A stretch of 64,000 bases of DNA from Caldilineaceae bacterium (GTDB taxonomy: Bacteria; Chloroflexota; Anaerolineae; Caldilineales; Caldilineaceae), in contig JAPKMW010000023.1 of assembly GCA_026645575.1 (NCBI GenBank), positions 49,872 through 113,871 on the forward strand, written 5' to 3'. The first letter of the stretch is position 1, and each line of letters opens with the position of its first letter. Below, piece by piece: positions 28,601 to 36,092 of the stretch. A program made the position numbers and the translations under genes. The notes under the pieces were generated by a model. The model did not search any database. It was not told the DNA's origin and worked only from the letters and a program-made list of their open reading frames with translations.

Positions 28601-31600
28601 GGATTGGCGGCGCCGGGCTTTCGCCAGGCTATTTGCTTGATCCCGAGCGGACCGCCGAGCGTTTCATCGTAACACCAACGGGCGAACGGTTCTACCGCAG
28701 CGGGGATCGGGTGCAACAGCAGCCTAACGGCGCCCTGCGCTTTCTGGGCCGGCTGGATGAACAGGTGAAGGTGCGCGGCTATCGCATTGAGTTGGGCGAA
28801 ATCGAAGCCATCCTCAGTCAACACCCTGCTGTGCGTCTGGCGGCTGTCATCACCCGCCCCACCGAAGCTGGTGAACAAATGTTGATCGCTTACTTGGAAT
28901 GCGCCGGCGCACCGCCCACAGAAGAGTCGGTGCGGCAATGGTTACAGAGCCGCTTGCCAGACTATATGTTGCCGCACCAGTTCTATGCCACGCCGCGCCT
29001 GCCGCAACTGCCCAATGGCAAAATTGACCGGCCATGCTTGGTGAACGGGGCGCTTGAAACAACCCGATTACCGCGCACCGGCAACCGCAGCGCGCCCCAA
29101 ACTTCGACGGAACAATTGCTGGCACAGGCATGGCGGACGGTCTTGAAGCTGGATGCCAGCCAACACTTTATCGCCCGTGAAGATGACTTTTTTGCCCTGG
29201 GGGGTGATTCGCTGCGGGCGATTCAACTTTTTGTCGAGCTGGGCAAAGTGCGCCCGACGTTGCCGCGCGCCAGCTATCTCTACCGCCACCGCACCTTGGC
29301 TGCGTTGGCAGAGGCGTTAGATGCCTATCAGCCGACGCCCAACCAGCCCACCGGCACACAGTCAGCCACCGATGAGCAGTTCGGCGTCAGTCTAGCGCAA
29401 GCCGGCTTTTTGCTTGCGCGCGCCTTCGACAAAAAGCAGGCCACCACCTGGTGTGCGCGCTTCCGGTTGGCGGGGCTGCTCCAAGTTGAACACTTTCAGG
29501 AAGCAGTACAGGTATTGGTGGCGCGCCATGCCATGTTACGAGCGTTCTTCCCAGCAGCGGAAGCTGGGCATTCAGCCCGTGCGCCCCAACAGCGTATCTT
29601 GCCGCCGGATCACCATTTGCCGGTGCATTTTGTTGATCTACAGGCGCTCCCCCTTGCTGAACAGCAAAGCGCACTGGATGCCTTGTGGCAGCAATTGCGC
29701 AACCGCCAATTTGACCCGACCCAGTGGCCCTTAATCGCAATGCACCTCTGCCGGCTGACCCCAACGGATCATCTCTGGCTGGTTGTTACGGACCACTTGA
29801 TTGGCGATGGGTTGAGCGGCTGGCTGCTGGGCCAGGAACTGTTTCAGATCTATGATGCCCTCATGGCAGGCCAAACGCCAGCGTTGCCGCCGCTCCGCAG
29901 CAGTTTTCGTGAGTATGTCACCTTGCAGCAGCAGCGTGAACAACAGCCGGATGCCGCGTCTGAACAATACTGGCGACAAGTTTTCGCTACCCCCTACCAA
30001 TCGCCCAAGCGGCGCAAACAGGAAGGGGCAAAGGCAGGCGATTGGGTGCAGCAAAGCATTGATCTGGACGCAGCGGCTGTTAGCCAGGTAGAAAGTCATG
30101 CAACCGCTATCGGTGTGACGCCCTATGAACTGTTGCTCACCCTCTTCTTCCGCCAGATCCAGCGGTTGACCGGCCAGCGGGATCTGATCGTCGGGTCGGC
30201 GCTGGCCGGGCGTGATGAACCCCTGCCCGACATCATGCGGCTCTTTGGCGCCTTTGCTACGGCTTTGCCTTTGCGCGTGCAATTAGTGGATGGCGATTGT
30301 GAAGCGCAGATGCGACAGGTGGCACAGGCATTTCAAGTAGCCCGCGCTCATACCTTGTCACCCCGCCGTATTGCCCAGGTGATGCACCCACAAACGCCGT
30401 TGATTGCAGCGTTGGGCGCCCAGTTTCTCTTTAGTTATATGGACTTTAGCACGCTGGGGCCGCTCGACAGTGAAAACTTACAGGTGCGCTGGGACGCCTC
30501 GCAAACCGAGTTGCAACCGCCCAGCCAGAGCGCCGACCTGGTTTTGACCGGGCGCAAGCTGGCTGGTCAATGGCGGCTGACCTTCACGGCCCCGGCAGCC
30601 GCCATGAGCGCGCAGCAGATGCAAGCGTTTGCTGATGATTTTGCCCAAGAACTCGCAACGTTGATGGATGTCAACGAAAAGGCAATCAGCAGGGAAGACG
30701 TTCACTTTAGCAGCAGACCACTGGATGACGGGCCGACAAATAGCAGCGTCAGCAGGCTGGATACGGCGCTAATCGGCTATCTGCCCCCCTTTACCCAAAT
30801 TCAGCCGATTCTTACGCAAATTGGTTTGCAGCTCGACGCCAATGGGGTACGACGGCTGCTGTTTCCTGAACATCGATCACGTTGGCTAGAAGCGTTGGCA
30901 ACGCCGCTCGGCCGTTCCGGGTTAATTGCCATTCCCCGCTTTGCTGATGAGTTGGCCCCCTTGCCTCATGCGACATTGGTGCAAGAGATCCAACAAGCAA
31001 TCCACTATGCCGCAACCTTGGGAGTGAGCGTGGTGTCGCTGGCCGGTATGTTGCCAGCCCATATGCGCTATGGCTACGCCCTATTGGAAGACGACAGCAA
31101 GGCAACGCAACCAGCGCTGACCACTGGTCATAACACGACAGTAGTAGCGGTTGTCAAAACCATACAGGCAACACTGGCAGCGACCCAACAGGACTTATCA
31201 ACGCTGACAGTAGGCTGTCTGGGCGTTGGTTCGATTGGCAGCGGGGCGCTGCAACTGCTACTTGCTCAAGTGGGCAAGCCCACAGCGTTGTTCCTCTGTG
31301 ATCTGGCCGGCAGCGGGGATCGACTTCGTGCCCTGGCTGCCGACCTGTGTCAGAAATTTGACTACAACGGCCAGGTGCGTATAATCGAAGTGGATGATCG
31401 CTTACCGGAAGAATTGTATAGGGCAGATCTTTTGATTGGCGCGGCCAGTCGGCCCAACTTGTTGGAGGTGGCACGGTTGGCGCCGGGTAGCATTGTTGTT
31501 GACGATTCGTTTCCGGCCTGTCTAGATCTTGACCAGGCCATTGCACGAATGACAACGGCGCAAGACCTGTTGGTGGTTGGTGGCGGGTTGTTGCATTGCG

Positions 31601-31908
31601 GGACCGTGCAACGTACACTCTATTTACCTTTCTCCCAGCCGACACTAGCGCAACAGATCGCTGGGCAACTACACACAGACGCCATTGCCAGTTGTCAATT
31701 GGAAGCGTTGCTTTGGGCAGCTTGTCCTACTCTCCCCCTGACACATGGCATCGCCACCCTGACGGGAGCGTTGGCCTATTGGCAAGCCGCCGAAAAACTA
31801 GGCGTTACCGCTGCCCCGTTACACTTGCGCGATTTCCGGATTACCGAGTCGCTGTTGCAATCCGTCCGGCAATCGATCAGACAGCGGCAACTTACCAAAG
31901 CGGAGTAG
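22609..31908 (+). CDS. Hybrid PKS-NRPS, KS-KR-ACP-C-A-PCP-C with AAR-like terminal reductase
   Basis: 3,099 residues, domains in order: ketosynthase about 1-430 (Cys179 in DTACSSS, His314, His353); KR with its structural half about 485-960 (GGATGIG 749-755, Ser882, Tyr895, Asn899); ACP with Ser1094; condensation 1 about 1165-1590 (His1299, Asp1303; HHxxxDA); adenylation about 1640-2150 (FTSGSTG at 1793, Lys2138); PCP with Ser2201; condensation 2 about 2255-2690 (DHLIGDG, His2396); then about 2700-3099 with a GVGSIG dinucleotide loop at 2872-2877 and Cys3029. That last part aligns by eye with cyanobacterial acyl-ACP reductase along its length. No acyltransferase, thioesterase or SDR-type R domain is present, and no phosphopantetheinyl transferase gene is nearby. 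A hand-read adenylation code D-A-R-S-Q-G-L-I-N keeps the Asp that binds an alpha-amino group; the residue is not predictable. The predicted product is a beta-hydroxyacyl-amino-acid unit, possibly released as an aldehyde. An MFS gene follows. Confidence 0.9.
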   Translation: MSQPAQPLAVLAHACRFPGADSPEELWRNLANGVASIQEIPTERWSVDQLYAPPPYQPGKSVTKWGAFLADIQRFDAAFFNIPAAEAQIMDPQQRIVLELAYETLERAGYDAERRKGMRIGVFLGIGQNGYSELTVPLLLSGQPTHPMLVANNIRNLIAGQIAHSLNLTGPALVVDTACSSSLVALHLAGQSLLAGECDLALVGGINLNITATPFIAFSSASVLAATAHSYVFDERADGFVLGEGGGMLLLSTLRHATAAADPMLGLIRGSAINNDGHSLGTMTPSPGGQEAVLRAAYATAAIPPESVTYLEAHATGTRIGDVVEARALTRYFPQPPRNGVRYLGAVKPNVGHLLSAAAMPSLMKVLLAFQHRQLPPTLHCDQIRPSFKLDQAGLTINRTLVDWLPAAPDLPLRAGVNSFGFGGTNAHVILEEPPLPTPQAKVSIPHTFARTPYWVQMVESQQPKTEDRRQKIENSRLTGESSTDAARMSIPLPPVEAGIDGWLQRVTWVEAPLRDKAMAQRCATWLVLAGATPEAQALGERLSHYLQGQGFACTYHCCQPNNDRASDNRASNEAELERLLAIQEPGWGLIFIGAVDPVSPLCDQSRLAAGLADGIFSFQQIAQRLANSPAPQRPANIWVVTAGAYGIENAPEAIAPDRAALAGFAFALNDELVEIHCQVLDLTPSVAVDFHLAQVTAELTRESAPLVIAWRKRQGRWVRLARQLAPLPVMPTATTPSRLPKGVYLITGGATGIGAAVAQSLVDLGMTLVLTGRTPLLRDPKRAALVMALRKAGATVEYMVADITQANEVAALLDYICQLYGPPVGVIHAAGVVRPQSLRHKSQADIAAVLAPKVVGAWLLAQGMQQRAIQPACFVLFSSISAVLPGFAGGLSDYAAANAFLDALAASERQRGVACTAINWSIWAETGMGAQPAVLHHLAAQGLAGLTTAEGIRAFYHTLALDEAQVVVYKPQSSSTITPHPRHPQLGEGTADNATVPFLSQEQLRGGEGSPPNVPTWEANGTHTIASGQNQSSRVAESQSTQASVPSLAVTTRKTDNIGEIEKTLQQLLATVLKVAPAEVSKNASFMNLGIDSMDALDLVQKLENAGFHGLPATLFFEYQTIADLALYLANQSNSASVCDESQPHPAPLHADDSPITAHPLPRLHSPIQRAFAIAHLLDPTRPAVAFLRQTIQGAMQPHLLQQAVQQVAARHALLRTRFIPANTPDLLAPTVYPADDLTIIPMLETAANITKAHGLAQWEDEFVNRPFDLAAGSPWRLALVADPAQPDQWQLLLAIHHIAGDAWSLRLVAHELWAFYTALCQGRTFDLPMPPGPDHLHFALQQPAPATLAWWRQQLERDRSMLTPPLPFTYDPEQLRPDDWDKTRYAVHATRLTAVQSALLTQLAADHNLSLFHLVLALYLRTLQQWTQTNNLMINVADAQRPPHLPGIMTMVGSFADTLPLGIAVEPPQSPLVLAERVQQKWLTIQQHKGVSSLDLTQILTEVAPASAENQPRQISPLGFSFARFEANPPADCPVNIIAVFGRTATPTMRLTLVGWEYAGELHFSWNYVTPFFQSATIAALADHFVDEIKQLVTPLQHQQSGSTETPRAPMPSSGKIEPAVLLNHPNLPGRLVRQPAPFIPVTALVKAQCERTPTTIAIWENGNVLTYGELDRRSGQVAAAIHALDNEQAPVGLLAVPSTAAVELLLGIARAGAAWVPLDPAHPPARHADQLTQAGARLLVFPAELATAAEAIQREMAGKIDLYALDDLLRYGRGTIDCVPTMQQIAYIIFTSGSTGRPKGVPITHGALANYIGWAVETFGYGPADRVMQATSLCFDASIRQILAPLVTGGTVVPVARALLSDPQALLHFLQESRITVWSSVPALWARLVGTLESQITSGAPVPTLPDLRWIQVGGEALSAQLVRRWFDLLGDRQRIANLYGPTETTINATCTIVSSRPAEDETQIPIGYPIRGAQVQVCDENGQACPAGAIGELWIGGAGLSPGYLLDPERTAERFIVTPTGERFYRSGDRVQQQPNGALRFLGRLDEQVKVRGYRIELGEIEAILSQHPAVRLAAVITRPTEAGEQMLIAYLECAGAPPTEESVRQWLQSRLPDYMLPHQFYATPRLPQLPNGKIDRPCLVNGALETTRLPRTGNRSAPQTSTEQLLAQAWRTVLKLDASQHFIAREDDFFALGGDSLRAIQLFVELGKVRPTLPRASYLYRHRTLAALAEALDAYQPTPNQPTGTQSATDEQFGVSLAQAGFLLARAFDKKQATTWCARFRLAGLLQVEHFQEAVQVLVARHAMLRAFFPAAEAGHSARAPQQRILPPDHHLPVHFVDLQALPLAEQQSALDALWQQLRNRQFDPTQWPLIAMHLCRLTPTDHLWLVVTDHLIGDGLSGWLLGQELFQIYDALMAGQTPALPPLRSSFREYVTLQQQREQQPDAASEQYWRQVFATPYQSPKRRKQEGAKAGDWVQQSIDLDAAAVSQVESHATAIGVTPYELLLTLFFRQIQRLTGQRDLIVGSALAGRDEPLPDIMRLFGAFATALPLRVQLVDGDCEAQMRQVAQAFQVARAHTLSPRRIAQVMHPQTPLIAALGAQFLFSYMDFSTLGPLDSENLQVRWDASQTELQPPSQSADLVLTGRKLAGQWRLTFTAPAAAMSAQQMQAFADDFAQELATLMDVNEKAISREDVHFSSRPLDDGPTNSSVSRLDTALIGYLPPFTQIQPILTQIGLQLDANGVRRLLFPEHRSRWLEALATPLGRSGLIAIPRFADELAPLPHATLVQEIQQAIHYAATLGVSVVSLAGMLPAHMRYGYALLEDDSKATQPALTTGHNTTVVAVVKTIQATLAATQQDLSTLTVGCLGVGSIGSGALQLLLAQVGKPTALFLCDLAGSGDRLRALAADLCQKFDYNGQVRIIEVDDRLPEELYRADLLIGAASRPNLLEVARLAPGSIVVDDSFPACLDLDQAIARMTTAQDLLVVGGGLLHCGTVQRTLYLPFSQPTLAQQIAGQLHTDAIASCQLEALLWAACPTLPLTHGIATLTGALAYWQAAEKLGVTAAPLHLRDFRITESLLQSVRQSIRQRQLTKAE
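24001..24035. repeat. Heptamer tandem repeat inside the PKS-NRPS gene
   Basis: AAGACAG x3 followed by AAAATAG x2 makes five in-frame-tolerated heptads within the linker after the KS (about residues 465-476). The product is a charged disordered stretch (KTEDRRQKIENS). Its composition is unlike the surrounding codons and looks like intergenic repeat DNA that has entered the gene. Confidence 0.8.
27929..27962. repeat. Hairpin repeat inside the adenylation-domain coding sequence
   Basis: Arms 27929-27941 and 27950-27962 pair over 13 bp with one G-T mismatch, around GTAGGGGCAC-type DNA that resembles intergenic palindromic repeats of other genomes. It encodes the short insertion RYGRGTIDCVPT just before the conserved YIIFTSGSTG motif, at a loop that tolerates length change. 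Confidence 0.75.
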
Positions 31909-32013
31909 AGCGCCCAGCCCGCTTCTACGATTGGGGAAGGCCCCCTTCAGCCTGAAGAGGCAGCCAACTTTTTATTTATTCTGTGTAATCACCAAACGAA
32001 AGCTCGTGTTTCT

Positions 32014-33261
32014 ATGTCTATCCAAACCGTATCGGCGGCTGTGCAACGGCGCCTAATCTTTGTTCTCTTTCTAGCCCAGAGCATTATTGGCGCCGGACAG
32101 ATCCTCTCTTTTACCTTTCTGCCGATTGTAGCGACGGCGCTTACCGGCAATGAGCGGTGGGCCGGCGTCCCAGCAACGTTGACAATGCTCGGACGGGCCA
32201 TAGCGGCTTACCCCATCGGCTGGTTGATGGACAAAGTAGGGCGGCGCTTGGGCTTATCGACAGGCTATTTTATTTCGATCCTGGGCGGGCTGTTCTGTGT
32301 CGCGGCGATTAACGGCAATCTTTTTTGGCTCCTCTGTTTGGGCGCAGCCTTTAACGGCGTGGCACGCAGTTCCGGCGAACAAGCGCGTTTTGCCGCTGCC
32401 GAAATTATGCCGCCAGATCGTCGCGCCAAAGCGATTGGGTGGATCGTCCTGGCCGGCACCGTTGGCGCGCTGGGGACGCCCTTTATTACCACCCCCGCCG
32501 GGACGCTGGCTGAGTCCTACGGCTTTCCCCGTTCTGCCGGTCCCTATTTGATGGCCGGGATTTTGTCGCTGGCGGCATCCTTGGTGGTCTTCTTGCTCTT
32601 GCGCCCCGACCCCAAACAGATTGGGTTGGCGGTGGCTGGGCAACATGGTCACAAGCAAACGTCCGGGGCAGGCCGGCCCTTGCGCGAGATTTTTTCCACA
32701 ACACCGGTGATTGTCGCCACGATTGTTTTGGTAGTGAGTCAGTTGATCATGACCTTGATCATGGTGATCATGCCCTTGCACATGCACCACTTCGACCACC
32801 CCGACAGCAACATCACGCTGGCGCTGACGGCCCACACCTTTGGTATGTTTGGTCTTTCCAATCTCACAGGCTGGCTGATCGACCGCAGCAGCCGTCATAT
32901 CATGATTGTGGTCGGGTCGCTGGTGCTGGCGCTCTCGGCCATGATCGCGCCGCTTTCGCCGGCGCTCTTTCCCGTGGCGTTGGCGCTCTTTTTGCTGGGG
33001 TTGGGCTGGAACTTCTGCTTTATCGCCGGCTCTTCCTTGCTCTCCGATGCCCTGGCGCCGGAGGAACGGGGTCGTGCGCAAGGGGCCAACGAAATGGTGG
33101 TGGCCGTGGCCGCCGGCATCGGCAGCCTGAGCAGCGGCTCGGTCTTTGCCACAGGCGGGATTATCTCGGTGAGCATTATGGGGCTGGCTGTTTCACTTGG
33201 GTTAGCGGCGGTAGCCGCGTGGGCCATGCGACAACAGGGTAGGGTGTTGGCAAGTTCGTAA
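32014..33261 (+). CDS. MFS transporter
   Basis: 415 residues with twelve transmembrane helices. The loop 2-3 signature is present (GWLMDKVGRRLGLSTGY). A central cytoplasmic loop near residues 205-230 splits the two halves. Located 105 bp after the PKS-NRPS, it is a plausible exporter of the product or importer of a precursor; MFS sequence alone cannot tell direction. The gap 31909-32013 holds only a weak 5-bp stem and no clear promoter, so co-transcription is possible. Confidence 0.88.
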   Translation: MSIQTVSAAVQRRLIFVLFLAQSIIGAGQILSFTFLPIVATALTGNERWAGVPATLTMLGRAIAAYPIGWLMDKVGRRLGLSTGYFISILGGLFCVAAINGNLFWLLCLGAAFNGVARSSGEQARFAAAEIMPPDRRAKAIGWIVLAGTVGALGTPFITTPAGTLAESYGFPRSAGPYLMAGILSLAASLVVFLLLRPDPKQIGLAVAGQHGHKQTSGAGRPLREIFSTTPVIVATIVLVVSQLIMTLIMVIMPLHMHHFDHPDSNITLALTAHTFGMFGLSNLTGWLIDRSSRHIMIVVGSLVLALSAMIAPLSPALFPVALALFLLGLGWNFCFIAGSSLLSDALAPEERGRAQGANEMVVAVAAGIGSLSSGSVFATGGIISVSIMGLAVSLGLAAVAAWAMRQQGRVLASS

Positions 33262-33297
33262 CACCTGATCAGCCACGAAGCAGAAAGGAATACCCAT

Positions 33298-34425
33298 ATG
33301 AACAACGTATTACGCGCCGGCCTGGTTGGCTGCGGCAGTCTGGCTCAACGCGGCCCGCTGCCCCATTTGAGCCAACCCGATGCCAAGGAAAAAGTACGAC
33401 TGGTCGCCGTGGTTGACACGGTGGCGGAACGGGCGCGCCAGAGCGCTGAACGTTTTAACGTGTCGTCCTGGTTTACCTCGATTGACGAGATGTTGGCAAA
33501 GAGTGATCTCGATCTGGTGCTGATCCTCACGCCGATTCCCTACCACTTTGCTAACGCAATGGCGGCGATTGAGGCGGGCAAACATGTCTATATCCAAAAG
33601 GCGATGACCACCACCCTGGCCGAAGCCGATGCGCTGTTGGCCGCACGTGACCGCCAAGGGGTCAAGCTGGCGGCGGCGCCGGGCTTTGAACTCTTCCCCG
33701 CCACCGCCCACATGCGTCAACTGGTCAACAATGGCGTCTTGGGGCGGGTGAGCGTTGGCTTTAGTTACACCTGGGGCTTCGGTCATGAATTTGAATCCAT
33801 TCGGGCCGGGCAAGGTGAGTTGGCGGCCATCGATCCCACCTGGTACTACCGCCCCGGCGCCGGCCCCCTGCCCGATGTGACCGTCTACGGTTTTCAGTTG
33901 GCGACCAGCATTCTAGGTTCGGTGACACGGGTGACGGCGTTGGCGAACAAAACCGCCGAAACGCGCACATGGCAGGGCAAAACCATGAAGGTCGAGACGC
34001 CCGATAACAATCTGGTCTTGATGGAATTTGCTTCCGGCGCGCTGGTGACAGCCGTGGGCGCTAATCTGCGCGGTAGCCCGCGTCTGCCCTGGGGCGGACT
34101 GGGTCTCTATGGCACCGATGGCGTGCTAGAGGTGCTGGATGTCGATGGCGCCAGCGGCTATCCGCTTGTTTTCGATGTCCAAGGACGCGGCATGAAGGAA
34201 ACGGTGAGCTATCAACTGACCGATCAGCCCTATCTTACCGGGGAACATCTGAGCATCGAAGAGCCGCACACCTATTGCGACATTATGGATTTGGTCGATG
34301 CGATTGTCGAGGATCGACCAACCCGCGCTCCTGGGGAACAGGCACGTCATGTGGTAGAGATTATTGAGAAAGCGCAATTGGCAATCGCTACCGGCCAAAC
34401 CCAACACCTGAGCAGCCGTTGTTAG
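33298..34425 (+). CDS. Gfo/Idh/MocA family oxidoreductase
   Basis: 375 residues. Rossmann loop AGLVGCGSLAQRGPL at residues about 6-20. Near residue 100 the usual EKP is replaced by YIQKAMTTTLAEAD, so the Lys is kept but Glu-Pro is not (QKA). The C-terminal domain is complete. GAAAGGAA at 33281-33288 is the RBS. It follows the MFS gene by 36 bp. The changed EKP motif sets it apart from the other three paralogues here. Confidence 0.85.
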   Translation: MNNVLRAGLVGCGSLAQRGPLPHLSQPDAKEKVRLVAVVDTVAERARQSAERFNVSSWFTSIDEMLAKSDLDLVLILTPIPYHFANAMAAIEAGKHVYIQKAMTTTLAEADALLAARDRQGVKLAAAPGFELFPATAHMRQLVNNGVLGRVSVGFSYTWGFGHEFESIRAGQGELAAIDPTWYYRPGAGPLPDVTVYGFQLATSILGSVTRVTALANKTAETRTWQGKTMKVETPDNNLVLMEFASGALVTAVGANLRGSPRLPWGGLGLYGTDGVLEVLDVDGASGYPLVFDVQGRGMKETVSYQLTDQPYLTGEHLSIEEPHTYCDIMDLVDAIVEDRPTRAPGEQARHVVEIIEKAQLAIATGQTQHLSSRC

Positions 34426-34463
34426 GGCGCTTGATTTGTGGTATTGTAGCCCTAGCACTGTGA

Positions 34464-34511
34464 ATCCAAGGATTCGCGAATCGCGTCGAAGTGATTCGCG
34501 AATCCTTGGAT
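34464..34511. repeat. Perfect 19-bp inverted repeat
   Basis: Arms 34464-34482 and 34493-34511 are perfectly complementary with a 10-nt loop, built around GATTCGCGAATC, itself a palindrome. It lies 39 nt after the Gfo/Idh stop. The whole gap 34426-34781 (356 bp) is gene-free and holds this hairpin and the next. Confidence 0.85.
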
Positions 34512-34621
34512 CCGCGGTGATTCTCGCCCACTCCCATAAAAATCTCTCCGCCTTCGTTTATAGCTAGTAGTAATAACAGTCAATTCCGGCTCGCAACCTT
34601 GATTGCCAGTAACGACTAAGC

Positions 34622-34681
34622 CCGCTTGTAGCCAGTCCGTGAGTGGTGGCCCGTCGCCACTCACGGACTGGCTACAAGCGG
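34622..34681. repeat. Perfect 25-bp inverted repeat before the subtilisin gene (type GTCCGTGA)
   Basis: Arms 34622-34646 and 34657-34681 pair without mismatch, with a 10-nt loop. The core AGCCAGTCCGTGAGTGG is closely related to AGCCGGTCCGTGACCGG at 35940-35956 and shares AGTCCGTGA with the hairpin at 38349. Confidence 0.88.
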
Positions 34682-34781
34682 AGTGGTTAAGATCACCACT
34701 GGAACAAGAGCGGAAACGACTGCGTATCCTCTTTCGTGGTACATTTCGCTATCAACTTCATTCGCAAAGGGAGGTTTTCTT

Positions 34782-35885
34782 ATGGCTGCGTTTTCTGCAC
34801 CAAAAACGATTCCACCAGTGGAAGCGCCCAAGCAATTTGACCATCCGCAACCAGTGCAATTTCTGCCCGAAGTGCGGGAGTTTCTCTGGGTTGATCAAGC
34901 CCGTCTGGCCTTTGGCGTCACCGGCAAAGGGCTGACGGTGGCGGTATTGGACACGGGATTGAATAGCCAACATGTCGATTTTGCCGGGCGTGTGGTGGCC
35001 CAACGCAATTTTACGGCGGACAATGGCGGCAATGTTGATGACGCCACCGACGGCAACGGACATGGCACCAATGTCGGCGGCATCATTGTCGCCAACGGCG
35101 ATCACAAAGGGATTGCCACCGGCGCCAATATCCTGCCGATCAAGGTCTTGAGCAACGAAGGGGGCGGCTCCTTTGATTCAATCGATCAGGCGCTCGGTTG
35201 GGTCTTGGAAAATCGGGAAAAGCACAAGATCAGCGTGGTCAGCATGTCGCTGGGCGATAGTGGGAACTACACCAGCGATGACTTTGGCGAAGACCCGATC
35301 CGTCAGAAGATTCGCAAGTTGCGGGAGGCAAGGGTGCCGGTAGTGGTTGCGGCAGGCAATGATTATTTCTCCCACAATAGCCAACAGGGCATGGGCTACC
35401 CCGCCATCATCCGCGAATGTGTCAGCGTGGGCGCGCTCTATGATGCACCGGGGGGCGGCTTTACCTATGGCAGCGGCGCCAAAGCCCTTTCGCGCAAAGC
35501 CGGCCAGATCACGCCTTTCTCGCAACGTTTGCACTCCAGCGTGAATCGCGCCACCAATACGCGGATCTTCGCCCCCGGCGCGCCGGTCAAATCATCGGGC
35601 ATCAATGGCCCCCATGGTGAATCCGAGCAACATGGCACCAGCCAGGCCACCCCGGTCGTCGCCGGGTTGCTCTTGCTGATGCAGGAGTTTCATAAGCATA
35701 AAACCGGCGAATTGCCGACCGTTGCCAAGCTGATCACCTGGCTCCAGAAGGGCGGCATTACCATCTTCGACGGCGACGACGAGAATGATAACGTTCAACA
35801 CACCAAACTCAACTTCATCCGCGCCGATGCCATCTCGGCGCTGGATGCCGTGCGACGGGCGTGGTTGGCGTTGCCGCCTCAGTAA
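34782..35885 (+). CDS. Intracellular subtilisin-like serine protease (S8)
   Basis: 367 residues from ATG 34782 (AAAGGGAGG at 34767-34775). The catalytic triad is intact: Asp57 in VLDTG, His94 in GHGTN, Ser287 in HGTSQATP, plus the oxyanion Asn in AAGND. There is no signal peptide and no recognisable inhibitory propeptide, only about 40 N-terminal residues with several Pro, so it appears to be a cytoplasmic enzyme. It is the first gene of a run of three different proteases. Related hairpins lie before and after it. A role in activating or being activated by the caspase-fold proteins downstream is inferred. Confidence 0.88.
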   Translation: MAAFSAPKTIPPVEAPKQFDHPQPVQFLPEVREFLWVDQARLAFGVTGKGLTVAVLDTGLNSQHVDFAGRVVAQRNFTADNGGNVDDATDGNGHGTNVGGIIVANGDHKGIATGANILPIKVLSNEGGGSFDSIDQALGWVLENREKHKISVVSMSLGDSGNYTSDDFGEDPIRQKIRKLREARVPVVVAAGNDYFSHNSQQGMGYPAIIRECVSVGALYDAPGGGFTYGSGAKALSRKAGQITPFSQRLHSSVNRATNTRIFAPGAPVKSSGINGPHGESEQHGTSQATPVVAGLLLLMQEFHKHKTGELPTVAKLITWLQKGGITIFDGDDENDNVQHTKLNFIRADAISALDAVRRAWLALPPQ

Positions 35886-35930
35886 TTGGATTGATGAGAG
35901 ATTGAAGAATTAAAGAGGTAACTCCTACGC

Positions 35931-35993
35931 CCCGCTCGCAGCCGGTCCGTGACCGGCGTCTGGGGCGCCGGTCACGGACCGGCTGCGAGTGGG
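35931..35993. repeat. 28-bp inverted repeat between protease genes (type GTCCGTGA)
   Basis: Arms 35931-35958 and 35966-35993 pair over 28 bp with a single G-T mismatch and a 7-nt loop. The core is a variant of the 34622 hairpin. Confidence 0.88.
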
Positions 35994-36009
35994 TTAGTAG
36001 TTACTTGAA

Positions 36010-36058
36010 GAGATTGAAGAGGTAAGTTATAAAATCTCTTCAATCTCTCTAACTTACC
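36010..36058. repeat. Interleaved inverted repeats before the C25-like gene
   Basis: Two stems alternate rather than nest: 36010-36021 pairs with 36036-36047 (12 bp), and 36021-36029 pairs with 36050-36058 (9 bp). Both cannot form as plain nested hairpins; a pseudoknot or two exclusive folds is possible. It ends 34 nt before the next ATG. Confidence 0.75.
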
Positions 36059-36092
36059 TTCCCACCCCAGCCTCTTTTGAAAGGAATGCAGC

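Noticed and set aside
27530..29060. Naming the amino acid activated by the adenylation domain
   Set aside because: The hand-read code D-A-R-S-Q-G-L-I-N has no match I can recall with confidence; only the alpha-amino-acid Asp is safe.
30700..31908. Terminal PKS-NRPS domain as a shikimate/quinate dehydrogenase or classical thioester reductase
   Set aside because: It lacks the SDR-type GxTGFxG and YxxxK pattern of R domains, and the whole-length block order including the Cys fits AAR better. A profile search is needed to settle it.
34603..34781. Upstream starts and ORFs before the subtilisin gene
   Set aside because: They run through the 25-bp hairpin; ATG 34782 has a strong RBS.
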